Below, piece by piece: positions 1 to 8,937 of a stretch of 64,000 bases of DNA (positions are counted from its first letter, which is position 1; every line of letters starts with the position of its first letter). This stretch comes from Platanthera guangdongensis (taxonomy: Eukaryota > Streptophyta > Magnoliopsida > Asparagales > Orchidaceae), in contig CM077150.1 of NCBI GenBank assembly GCA_039583875.1, positions 187,926,375 to 187,990,374 on the forward strand. Reading direction: 5' to 3'. Made by a program: the position numbers and the translations under genes. The notes beneath the pieces are model-generated. The model made no database searches. It was not told where the DNA came from and worked only from the letters and a program-made list of their open reading frames with translations.

Positions 1-694
1 TCTTAAGATCTCTCTTGATTCAAGTGTTCAAAGGCCATCATCATTCAAGACTCCAGACACCTCACATTTCAGTTGCTGCTGAAATCATCATTAGCTGGAG
101 ATCAATTTTCTGAAGGCCTATCAACCTACTGCAAAGCTTCACTTCCTGAACAACTCAAGATCTCAGGGGGAGCTTTGACAACATCCACTATCTTCTCTCT
201 GACTGTTGACAGAGAAGATCTTCTCATCCCTCTCTCACTCTCTGCTGTAAAGGGTTTTTCAAACTCCCTTAAAAAGTTTGTGTTTAGTTTTTGAGCACCT
301 TATCAAAAGCTCATTGGTGGCAAGACACCTGATCAAAAAATCTGGTTTGGTTTTTGAGTACCTTATCAAAAGCTCATTGGTGCCCAGGACACCTGATCAA
401 CTCATCCTGCAGTGGATTACTACCTAGGGTGGTAGAAGAGTGGATGTACCCAGATTGATTGGGGAACCACTATAGCTCCTTGTGTCTTCTGGTTGCTTAT
501 TTTTCTTTTGTTTCTGGTTGTGGCTTGTGATTAGATTCCTTTGTAGATTGTAATTATTATGTGTTTAGATTACTTTATATTATTTGCTTCCCTGTTCACT
601 TAGAATTACAACAACTGTTGTAAAAAGTTTTTAGCAAGCACCATACTCTATTCACCCCCCCTCTAGAGTATATCAGATCTAACTTGCACTTTCA
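1..694 (+). repeat. 3' part of the 5' LTR of element A
   Basis: The sequence is nearly collinear with the right part of the 3' LTR at 29192-29885 and ends in the same TTGCACTTTCA, directly before the primer-binding site. It holds the R/U5 part only; the U3 lies left of the window. Small substitutions separate the two copies, so the element is older than its nested guests. The 73-residue reading frame at 73-294 is within LTR sequence and recurs in the other LTR; I do not regard it as a gene. Confidence 0.9.
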
Positions 695-696
695 AT

Positions 697-714
697 TGGT
701 ATCAGAGCCAGGTT
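697..714 (+). other. Primer-binding site of element A (tRNA-iMet)
   Basis: The 18 bases TGGTATCAGAGCCAGGTT begin two bases after the LTR end. They match the complement of the 3' end of plant initiator methionine tRNA, the usual primer for Copia minus-strand DNA synthesis. The leader then runs to the gag ATG at 829. Confidence 0.92.
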
Positions 715-828
715 GGTTAAAAATACCACATCTCAGTGGTTGCACAAGCTAACACCTGAACCCAAAGATTCCTATAGTTAGATCTGCTTGTTGTAGATTT
801 TGTTATTAAAATTACTTCTTCACAAATC

Positions 829-2840
829 ATGGCCCAAACAAAGATTATGCTAGCACCAGACCTACAGTGTGCAATCTATCCAAGTTTGCACTTTGGAAGA
901 CAAGGATTAGACTATACATGAATTTTATTGATGAGGACATCTTCAATTCTGTTTTGACAGTGTGTCCAAGACCTCCAGAGAACACAAGTACAAGTGATGT
1001 TCCACCTCAATCAGGAACAGATACTGACATCAAGAAATGGAAAGTAGCAGATGCAAAGGCTATGAATATCTTAGCCCAGACTATGTCTGATGACATTTTC
1101 CAAAAGGTGGCTGAATGCAACTCAGCAAAGGAAATCTGGGATAAGCTATCTGAGATAGTCTCAGGATCTGCTGATGAAAGAAAAGACAGAAGATCTCACC
1201 TCATAACCCAATATGAGAACTTCAAGAAAGGAGAAGCTGAGTCAGTAGCAGACATGTATAATAGACTAAACCTGATAGTCAATGAACTGAAGACTTTGGA
1301 TAAAGAGATCTCATTGACTGAGCTAAATGACAAAATTCTAATGTGCTTCCCAAGCACTTGGGACTCAAGGATTTGGCCAATCAAGGATGCCAGAAGTCTC
1401 AATGAAATCACAACAGAAGCTCTCTTGGGCAAGCTCAAGTCTTATGAGCTGCTCATCAAAAATAGAGAAGAAGAGCAGAAGGCTGCCTTACCAGCCACAA
1501 GAAAGGAAAATTCAATAGCTTTCAAAGCCACTGAAGATCAGCCTGAAGACAAAATCCCAGGCAATGATAAGCTGCTTAGTCTGCTGGCCAAAAGATTTTA
1601 CAAGATGGCCAGAAAGGACTTCAGGAAGAGATCATACAAAGAACATGACAAACCAAGGTATGATAAATCAAATAATAAAGAAATTATTTACTTTGGTTGT
1701 AGGAAACCAGACCACATTGTGCCTGACTGTCCAGAGAACAAAAACAAGGACAGAAAGGATAAGAGAGAAAGAAGAAAAGACAAAGACTTCAAGAAGAATA
1801 ACAATGTCAAACCCTTCTCAAACAAGAACAAACACACAAGGAAGGGATTTGTTGCTGAATCTTGGAGTGAGACAAAAGAAGAATCAAAAACTTCTTCCAG
1901 CTCAAGTGATGATGAGGATGATGCTGAAGAAAAGGAATTCTGCATGATGACTATCAATGCCTCACAACACAATTCTGATGAAGAAGAGTCTGAATCTGAA
2001 TCAGAGATTCAACCTGAAGAAGACCAGGTAATAAGTTTCTTTGATTTCAATTCTGAGGACTTTAAGTATGAATTTAAAGCACTATGTTTATACTTATTAA
2101 AATCTGAGAAGGAAATCATTTCCCTCAGAAAATAATTGTATGAACACAGTACCTTAAAATCAGAAAACCTCAAACTCTCTGAGGAGTTGGAGTGCTGTAG
2201 GGAGCAGATAGCTTCACTAAAAAGTGAGCTGTCAGAGGCCAAGAAGCTTGAAGAATCCCTCAATGGGAGAAGTATCAAGCTAATGGACATTACAAGCACA
2301 GTGAACTCTAGATTCAATAGTACACTGGGCTTGGGTGCTTTATCCAGCCAACCTATAGTACTAACAACCCCAATTAAGTTTATTTCTGATAAAGGGAAGA
2401 GAGTTGTAGAGGTAGCTAGGAAAAATTCTGACTTACCCAAGAAATCAAGTGTTCAACAGAAATCGTCGAACGGAGCTAGACGATTGTCGAATGCAGATCG
2501 ACGATCTCAGGCAAAATCGTCGAACTCAGGTCGACGATCTCTAAACCCTGAACTCTGCCACAGTCGATTGTCGAACGGAGCTCGACGATCTGACCCAAGA
2601 TCGTCGAACGCAGCTCAACGATCGTCGAGCAGAGATCAGAGATTTGAAAACTTCTTCAAGGGTAAATCAAATTCCAATCCTAGGGGTCCTTCATCCAGAT
2701 TTAACCCTTATACTGAATGGATAATACCTCCAAGGAGATATCATCCTGAAGGTTATAAGAGTCAACCAGGGTTGTCATTTATTTCTGAATTTAAAGGTTA
2801 TCAACCTAGGCACAAGGTAAACTGGGTTAAAAATAAGTAA
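829..2840 (+). pseudogene. Gag of element A (broken)
   Basis: The natural ATG is at 829, but that frame is lost within about 50 bases: the conserved Gag sequence (SKFALWKTRIRLYM) is read in another frame from about 870, so a small indel has hit the N-terminus. The frame then runs to a stop at 2133-2135 and continues in frame to 2840. In order it has a UBN2/Copia-type Gag domain, a zinc knuckle near 1690-1732, an acidic Ser/Asp/Glu stretch, a Leu/Glu-rich coiled coil (2136-2270) and an Arg/Ser-rich tail. The knuckle lacks its first cysteine (TAC Tyr instead), which should abolish zinc binding. Gag would form the virus-like particle in the cytoplasm. Confidence 0.85.
2462..2645 (+). repeat. Palindrome cluster inside the gag 3' coding region of element A
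   Basis: Five to six imperfect copies of a roughly 22-bp unit lie here, with arms ATCGTCGA and TCGACGAT around a 6-8 base centre such as ACGGAGC. Clear units start near 2462, 2484, 2516, 2564 and 2601. They are translated into repeated Ser-Ser-Asn-Gly-Ala-Arg-Arg-like blocks. The same motif recurs in the pol-ORF3 spacer and the LTR of this family. Confidence 0.85.
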
Positions 2841-2841
2841 A

Positions 2842-3117
2842 TTGTTTTTTGTGCAGGTGAAGACCTATCCAATATCAAACCAACAGTGGTATCTGGATAG
2901 TGGGTGCTCCAAGCACATGATAGGAAACAAGGACAACCTCACATCCTTTAAAGCCAAGCTTGGACCTAAAGTCATATTTGGTGATTCAAACTTTGGACTA
3001 ACAAAAGGATATAGTGCAGTCCAAATTGGGACAGTCACATTCAAGAAGGTAGCCTATGTGGAGGGACTGAAGCACAACTTGATCGGCATCAGTCAGCTAT
3101 GTGATGAAGGCTAACAG
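2842..3117 (+). pseudogene. Protease of element A
   Basis: Retroviral-type aspartic protease with the catalytic Asp-Ser-Gly in WYLDSGCSKHM, as usual for Copia. It lies in a different frame from gag, which stops at 2838-2840; the join is preceded by TTTTTTGTGCAG. A TAA at 3112-3114 interrupts the frame, and the sequence continues in the same frame into the integrase region. The protease would cleave Gag-Pol during particle maturation. Confidence 0.85.
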
Positions 3118-4500
3118 GTGACTTTCAGCAAATCCTTATGCAGGATCAAATCAGAGGACAACACAACTGTGTTGACAGGTAAAAGGAAAGGTAATATCTA
3201 TTTAGTAGACTTTCTTTCAACTGAAGTAGATATTTGCCTGTTTAACTCTGTTAGTAGGCCTAATGTATTATGTCATAAGAGATTAGGGCATATAAACCTT
3301 AGAACCATTGCTAGGCTATCCAAGGACAACCTTGTTAGAGGACTACCTTCTGGCCCCTACAAAAAGGAAGGACTCTGCAGAGCTTGTCAATTAGGCAAGC
3401 AAACTAAAAATAGTTTCAAGTCACTTAATAAGAGTGATTCACCTAGGATTTTGTATCTGTTACACATGGATCTTTTTGGACCCATTACAGTACAAAGCTT
3501 AGGAGGGAAATCTTACACTTTAGTAGTTGTAGATGACTTCTCTAGATTCACATGGGTGTTCTTTCTGAGGAAGAAGTCTGATAACTTTAAGTGTTTGACA
3601 GAGTTTCTCAAATGCATACAGACTGAGTTCAATACTCACATTGCCCTGATCAGAAGTGATCATGGGACAGAGTTTGATTCTCTTCTTATGCAAGAGTTCT
3701 GTCAGAGTGAAGGGATCAGGCACACTTTATCAGCTCCTAGAACTCCTCAACAAAATGGGGTAGCTGAAAGGAAAAATAGAACCCTTATTGAATCTGCCAC
3801 TACATTGTTGTCAGATGCTCACATTCCTCTATCTTTTTGGGCAGAGGCAGTGAACACCTCCAACTATGTGTTGAATAGAAGTTTAATACATAAACTAAAG
3901 GGCAAGACTCCCTATGAATTACTCAAAGGGAAGAAACCTAAAGTAGATTAATTTAGAATTTTTGATTGTATCTGTTACATACACAATAATGACAAGAAGT
4001 ACTTAGCAAAATTTCAAGCTAAAGCTGATGAAGGAGTGTTTTTGGGATACTCCATGATCAGTAAGGCTTATAGGGTATATAATAAATCAACTCTTAAAAT
4101 TGAAGAATCTGTTCACATATCTTTTGATGAAACTAACATGTCTTTCAAGGAGAAGAATACTTCTACAATAGAACCTTTGCAGGTACATTCTCTTGCTGAA
4201 AACTTGGACAGATTACAAATCATTCAAAAAGAGGAAAGCAGTGAAGATGAAGAAGATATTCAACATCCTGAAGAGAAACCTCTTGAAGAGCCAGTTGTTG
4301 TACCACAAGAGGAAACAACAACACAGGTTGGTGAACAATCAACACCCCCTGTTGATTTAGTAACATTAAGAGACCATCCAATCTCCCAAGTGATTGGAGA
4401 CATCTCTACTGGTGTGCAAACCAGAAATCAGGTCAACCAAAACCTGATGCACACTTGCTTCCTTTCTTTAATTGAATCTCAATCCATTCAAGATGCAGAG
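3118..4500 (+). pseudogene. Integrase of element A (broken)
   Basis: The HHCC zinc domain is visible (HKRLGH near 3274 and CRAC-x-LGK near 3380). It is followed by the DDE core: Asp in HMDLFGP (about 3466), Asp in SDHGTEF (about 3655) and Glu in NGVAERKN (about 3760). A TAA at 3949-3951 falls where the second copy J has Tyr in the same context (61694-64000, minus). The frame then continues through the C-terminal region and the acidic linker toward RT. Integrase inserts the cDNA into the chromosome. Confidence 0.88.
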
Positions 4501-5548
4501 CAAGATCCACACTGGATCATAGCAATGCAAGAAGAGTTGTATCAATTTGAAAGGAACAAAGTTTGAGAACTAGTACCAAGGCCTAAGGATCACTCCATTG
4601 TTGGAACAAAGTGGGTGTTCAAAAACAAATTGGATGATCAAGGAGTAATTGTAAGGAACAAGGCAAGACTAGTTGCTTAAGGGTACTCTCAAGAAGAAGA
4701 CATAGATTATGACCAGACTTTTGCACCAGTTGCAAGGTTGGAGGCTATTAGAATCTTCTTAGCATATGCAACACACAAAGACTTCAAAGTATACCAGATG
4801 GATGTAAAGAGTGTCTTTCTCAATGGAGACATCAAAAAAGAAGTCTATGTCAGACAACCTCCAGGTTTTATCTCTTCATCTCATCCTAATTATGTTTTTA
4901 AATTGAATAAAGCATTATATGGTCTCAAGCAAGCTCCTAGAGCGTGGTATGAGACCCTAGCATCTTTCTCCTGAAAAATGAGTTTATAAGGGGTAGAGTA
5001 GACCAAACTCTTTTTATTAGAATCCATAAGTCACATACCCTACTGGTACAAATCTATGTAGATGATATTATTTTTGGTTCTACTGATTCAAATTTGTGCA
5101 GAACGTTCTCCAATCTAATGCATTCAAAATTTGAAATGAGTAGCATGGGTGAGCTATCCTTCTTTCTAGGATTGCAAATCAAACAACATGCTGAAGGCAT
5201 ATTTATTTCTCAAACCAAGTATGCAAAGGAATTGGTCAAGAAATTTGGTATGTCTGAAGCATCTTGTATGAAAACACCTATGTCTACTAATGCTGTATTA
5301 GATGCTGATGAACATGGGAAACCTGTTGATCAGACAACTTATAGAGCAATGATTGGCTCTTTATTGTACCTTACAGCTAGTAGACCTGACATAATGTTTG
5401 CTACATGCATATGTGCTAGATTCCAAGTGAACCCTAGAGAGTCACACCTAACCTTAGTAAAAGGATTCTCAGGTATGTAAAAAGTTGTCCAAATATAGGT
5501 CTCTGGTATCCAAAAGATTCAACATTTGACTTAACTGGATTTTCTGAT
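4501..5548 (+). pseudogene. Reverse transcriptase of element A (broken, cut by element B)
   Basis: Copia RT with the active-site YVDD at about 5055-5066 and the conserved [13 protein letters not shown] upstream. Compared with copy J, it carries TGA at 4564 (Trp in J), TAA at about 4678 (Gln in J) and one-base deletions near 4966 and 5460 that shift the frame. At 5548 the RNase H sequence stops at the insertion of element B and resumes at 11061. It would copy element RNA into DNA inside the particle. Confidence 0.9.
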
Positions 5549-5931
5549 TGTTGAAGTATTAGACCGGGCGGCTTGGCTTACTGATCCAGCGGTTTGTTGA
5601 CCGAGCGGCTTAGCGGTCTGATCCAGCAGTTTGTAGACCGGGCGGTCTGTCGGTCTACCTCTGCGGTTTGTTCTATCCTGCTGGAGTTGCCGAGCGGTTA
5701 GCCCATCTGTCTAACCGCGCGGCCTATGCGGTCTCCATTATTCTAGCCGCTCAGTACTGTAAATGTTTAGTCCCACATTGTTTGTATACTCTCTTTCTTA
5801 TCTCCTCCATTCTATATAAGGGAGGCCATACCTTTGTAAATGATATCTTTTTTGGATAATAAAATTTCAATTATTCAAAAGTTTGTTCGCTTGTTCTCTA
5901 CTTTTCGCTTCTTGTTCTCTACTTTCTAACA
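5549..5931 (+). repeat. 5' LTR of element B
   Basis: It begins TGTTGAAG and ends TAACA. The U3 (5549-5760) is filled with short GC-rich repeats built on GACCGxGCGG and GCGGTCTG. A TATA box (TATATAAG, 5813-5820) and an AATAAA signal (5858-5863) follow. The inverted pair GCGGTTAG/CTAACCGC near 5693-5720 can form a hairpin and resembles a tRNA A-box. Confidence 0.95.
5813..5820 (+). promoter_or_regulatory. TATA box in the 5' LTR of element B
   Basis: TATATAAG lies 118 bp before the LTR end, directly downstream of the GC-rich repeat array. Its copy in the 3' LTR is at 10937-10944. It probably sets the start of the genomic transcript. Confidence 0.75.
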
Positions 5932-5943
5932 TGGTATCAGAGC
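5932..5943 (+). other. Primer-binding site of element B (tRNA-iMet)
   Basis: TGGTATCAGAGC begins immediately after the LTR and matches the complement of the initiator tRNA-Met 3' end over 12 bases. Confidence 0.9.
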
Positions 5944-6250
5944 ACACGGTCATTTCCTCTTGATTCTGTGCGCCCTCTGTTGTTCGCGACTTCTTTTCCG
6001 CGCTCTGCGACTTGATTCGCGGCTTGCCCTCTCTTCTATCCGCGCGGCCTGTTTCTATCCGCGCGCCTTGTTTTTGTCCGCCAACCTGTTCGCGCGGCTT
6101 GCTCCTTCTTGGTTCTCTTCTCCTTCTCCTTGTTGTCGCAGCGACCTGTTTCGTTGTCGCCGCGCTCCTTGTTCTTTCTTGCCTCTCCGACTTCCTAGTC
6201 GTTGCGGTCTGTCCCTGTCCGCGTGTGTATTGTCTCTCTACTCGCGGTTT

Positions 6251-6546
6251 GCTGCTGTGATCTGCCTGACCGTGCGGGTTGTTCCTTTCTCACCCGCATC
6301 TTGGTCGCGGTCGCCAGCTCTTCTCCTCTTTTCTGTTCGCTCGGGCTTCTCAGTTCGTGCGACTTCTTCCCCGCCGAGCCTTTGACCGCCTTCTAGCCGC
6401 TGCTGTGATCTGCCTGACCGTGCGGGTTGTCTCTTTCTTACCCGCATCTTGGTCGCGGTCACCTGCTCTTCTCCTCTCTTCTGTTCGCTCGGCCTTTTCA
6501 GTCCGCGCGACCTCTTCCCCGCAGTGCCTCTTTCTAGCCGCTACTG
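6251..6546 (+). repeat. 148-bp tandem duplication in the leader of element B
   Basis: Two adjacent units (about 6251-6398 and 6399-6546) both begin with GCTGCTGTGATCTGCC and match closely with scattered substitutions. They lie in the untranslated leader between primer-binding site and gag. Reading frames that cross them are not gene-like. Confidence 0.75.
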
Positions 6547-6611
6547 TTCGCGCGGCTTCCTCTGTTTTCTAACCGCTCCTGTTCGTGCGGCTTCTTCTGC
6601 TTCCGGGTTCT

Positions 6612-8930
6612 ATGACTACCTCCGGTCTCACCACTACTCCTGCAGCTCCTTCTCCTCCTCCTCCTTCGGGCAACCTTGGCACCCTTTCCAAGCTTGTGGG
6701 CTCCAACTATCCCGATTGGAGCGTCTCTTTCACCTTTCTCCTTCGTTCTCAACGCAAGCGTCATCACCTCACCGATGACCCTCCTCCTCGCACCTCTCCT
6801 GAGTTTGATGACTGGGATGCGAGTGATGCTCTTGTTCGCACCTGGCTGGCCAACAGCCTTTCTGATGAGTGCCTTCCCGTCATTCGCCATGATGAGACGG
6901 TCAAGGCCGCATGGCTTCACCTCGCTGCTCTCTATTCTAAGGGGGGCCAGACGTCCCGCATTTATACTCTCTATGCGGACCTCTTCGCCCGCCCTTCCAT
7001 GTCCCCAGCTGCGGCTTATCAGCAGGTTCAGGCCCTTGAGGCTGAAATCCTCCAGAATCGCCCCTTCTCCGCGGACTTGGCCGACCAGCACAAACACTTC
7101 CAGGAACTCCTGGTTGTTTGTTATCTTCTTCGTCTTCCCGACTCTTATGATATGATCCGCCAGCAGATCTTGGGTGAGGCGGAATCTCCTACTTTGGATG
7201 CCACTGCGGCTCGCATTGCCGCCGTTACTTCTCTCCTCCAGCGGCCTCTGTTGGCCTCCCCCCCTTCCCAGGACTACTCTGCTCACCAAGCTCAGCGGGG
7301 GGGGGGGGGGGGGGGGGGGGGCCCGAGTGGCCGAAGCTCCTCTGGCGGACGGGGTTCCTCCCGGTTCTTCTGCTCTCACTGTAATCGTACTGGTCATACT
7401 GTTGACCGCTGCTGGCAGAAACATCCTCATCTTCGCCCTTCCGGTGATGCTCCTTCGGCCTCCGCCTCTTCTAGGCCGTCTGCCTCTGTGACCACGACGT
7501 CAGGTAGTGCCCACGTCGTTACCCAAGGTAAATGGCTGATTGACTCCGGTGCCACCAATCATATGACGGGCAACCCTCATTGCTTCTCCCGTCTTGAGAC
7601 CCATGACCGCTTACCCCCAGTTCGTGTGGCGGATGGTTCCCCGTCTCCGGTTCATGGGACGAGCATGGTTCAACTCACTCCATCGCTTTGCTTGGAGGAT
7701 ACCCTCTATGTCCCGAAGTTCCCGTGCAATTTGTTATCTGTTACTACTTTATGCCGGCAACTTCAGTGCTCCGTCTTATTCACTCCCACTACTTGTTCTT
7801 TTCAGGACCCGAGGACCCAGCGGACGATTGCTACTGGGACTGAGAGCGGCGGCCTCTACTTCCTCGACGATGTTTCCGCTCTTTCTGCCTACTCCTCCTC
7901 CACCGATCTCCTTCAGTGGCATCTTCGTCTTGGACATCCTCCTCCTCGGCTTATTCGTCAGCTTCTGCCCCACTTACCTCCCACCAGTTCTCCGCTCAAC
8001 TGTGATGCGTGTCAGCTTGGCAAACATCATCGCTCCTCCTTCCCGCCGAAGCAAGGCCGTGGCTCCTCTCGCATTTTTGATCTTATTCATTCTGATGTAT
8101 GGGGTCCTGCTCCTACCCTCACAGTTGGTCGGGGCAGTTCCTATTTTGTCACTTTTATCGATGATTTTACTCGATGTACCTGGGTGTATCTCTTAAAGGA
8201 TCGCTCTGAACTATTTTCTGTTTGGCAATCTTTTTACTTTATGATTAAGACTCAATTTGCTATTTCTATTAAAGTCTTACGTTCTGATAATGCCAAGGAA
8301 TATCTGTCTCATGAGTTCTCCGCGTTCTTTCACCAACACGGCCTCATTCATCAAACGACTTGTGTTTACACCTCCCAACAGAATGGGGTGGCGGAGCGTA
8401 AAAACCGTCACCTGCTTGATGTTGCGCGTACTCTCATGGCGCAGATGCACGTCCCTCGCTCCTACTGGGGCTACGCTGTGCTCCTCGCTTGCTATCTTAT
8501 CAATCGCATTCCCTCCACGGTCCTCCACGGCCGGACTCCCTTCTCCCTTCTCTACTCCCACCAGGAACCTTTTCCTCTTCCTCTCCGTGTCTTTGGCTGT
8601 ACGGCCTTTGTTCACGCTCCCTCCGCTACCCGCGACAAGCTTTCCCCCCGTTCCACCAAATGTGTCTTTTTGGGGTACTCTACCACTCAAAAAGGCTATT
8701 GCTGCTTTGACCCCCTTCTCCGCAAGCAGTTTGTCTCCGCCGATGTGACTTTTTTCGAAAATGCTTCCTATTTCTCTCCTTCCTCTTCTCTTCCTTCTCT
8801 TCCTTCTGATCCCTCCGTTCCTTCCACACCTCTCGACGTTTTCCCACCTTCGTCTCCTCCTCCACCGACTCCTTCTCAGTCCGTCTCCCCACCCACCCCT
8901 CCACCCTCCTCTCCGCTGCCGTCTCTCTAG
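6612..8930 (+). CDS. Gag-protease-integrase of element B
   Basis: I take the ATG at 6612; an upstream in-frame GTG is less likely. The frame runs 772 codons. Order: Gag capsid domain (residues about 20-215), a poly-Gly run encoded by 25 consecutive G at 7297-7321, a CCHC zinc knuckle (CSHCNRTGHTVDRC, about residue 254), protease (LIDSGATNHM, about residue 310), integrase HHCC (WHLRLGH ... CDACQLGKH), and the DDE core ([23 protein letters not shown]). The frame ends in a Pro/Ser-rich linker before RT; RT resumes in the +1 frame, so a full Gag-Pol is not made unless the shift near 8920 is bypassed. Confidence 0.9.
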   Translation: MTTSGLTTTPAAPSPPPPSGNLGTLSKLVGSNYPDWSVSFTFLLRSQRKRHHLTDDPPPRTSPEFDDWDASDALVRTWLANSLSDECLPVIRHDETVKAAWLHLAALYSKGGQTSRIYTLYADLFARPSMSPAAAYQQVQALEAEILQNRPFSADLADQHKHFQELLVVCYLLRLPDSYDMIRQQILGEAESPTLDATAARIAAVTSLLQRPLLASPPSQDYSAHQAQRGGGGGGGGPSGRSSSGGRGSSRFFCSHCNRTGHTVDRCWQKHPHLRPSGDAPSASASSRPSASVTTTSGSAHVVTQGKWLIDSGATNHMTGNPHCFSRLETHDRLPPVRVADGSPSPVHGTSMVQLTPSLCLEDTLYVPKFPCNLLSVTTLCRQLQCSVLFTPTTCSFQDPRTQRTIATGTESGGLYFLDDVSALSAYSSSTDLLQWHLRLGHPPPRLIRQLLPHLPPTSSPLNCDACQLGKHHRSSFPPKQGRGSSRIFDLIHSDVWGPAPTLTVGRGSSYFVTFIDDFTRCTWVYLLKDRSELFSVWQSFYFMIKTQFAISIKVLRSDNAKEYLSHEFSAFFHQHGLIHQTTCVYTSQQNGVAERKNRHLLDVARTLMAQMHVPRSYWGYAVLLACYLINRIPSTVLHGRTPFSLLYSHQEPFPLPLRVFGCTAFVHAPSATRDKLSPRSTKCVFLGYSTTQKGYCCFDPLLRKQFVSADVTFFENASYFSPSSSLPSLPSDPSVPSTPLDVFPPSSPPPPTPSQSVSPPTPPPSSPLPSL
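7297..7321 (+). repeat. Run of 25 G in the gag of element B
   Basis: An uninterrupted G homopolymer codes for glycines just before the zinc knuckle. Its length keeps the downstream frame open here, but homopolymers this long are hard to sequence, so the exact number is doubtful. Confidence 0.9.
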
Positions 8931-8937
8931 TCCCGGG

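Noticed and set aside
2462..2645. CRISPR-like or tandem-repeat array
   Set aside because: The units are palindromes of variable spacing within a plant retrotransposon gag; no spacers or cas genes.
5680..5725. A tRNA gene in the LTR of element B
   Set aside because: Only the D-arm-like part is present; no complete cloverleaf, anticodon arm or B-box was found.
5668..5859. 63-residue reading frame repeated at 10792-10983
   Set aside because: It is in the LTR of element B, present twice because the LTR is; it spans the TATA box and has no coding character.
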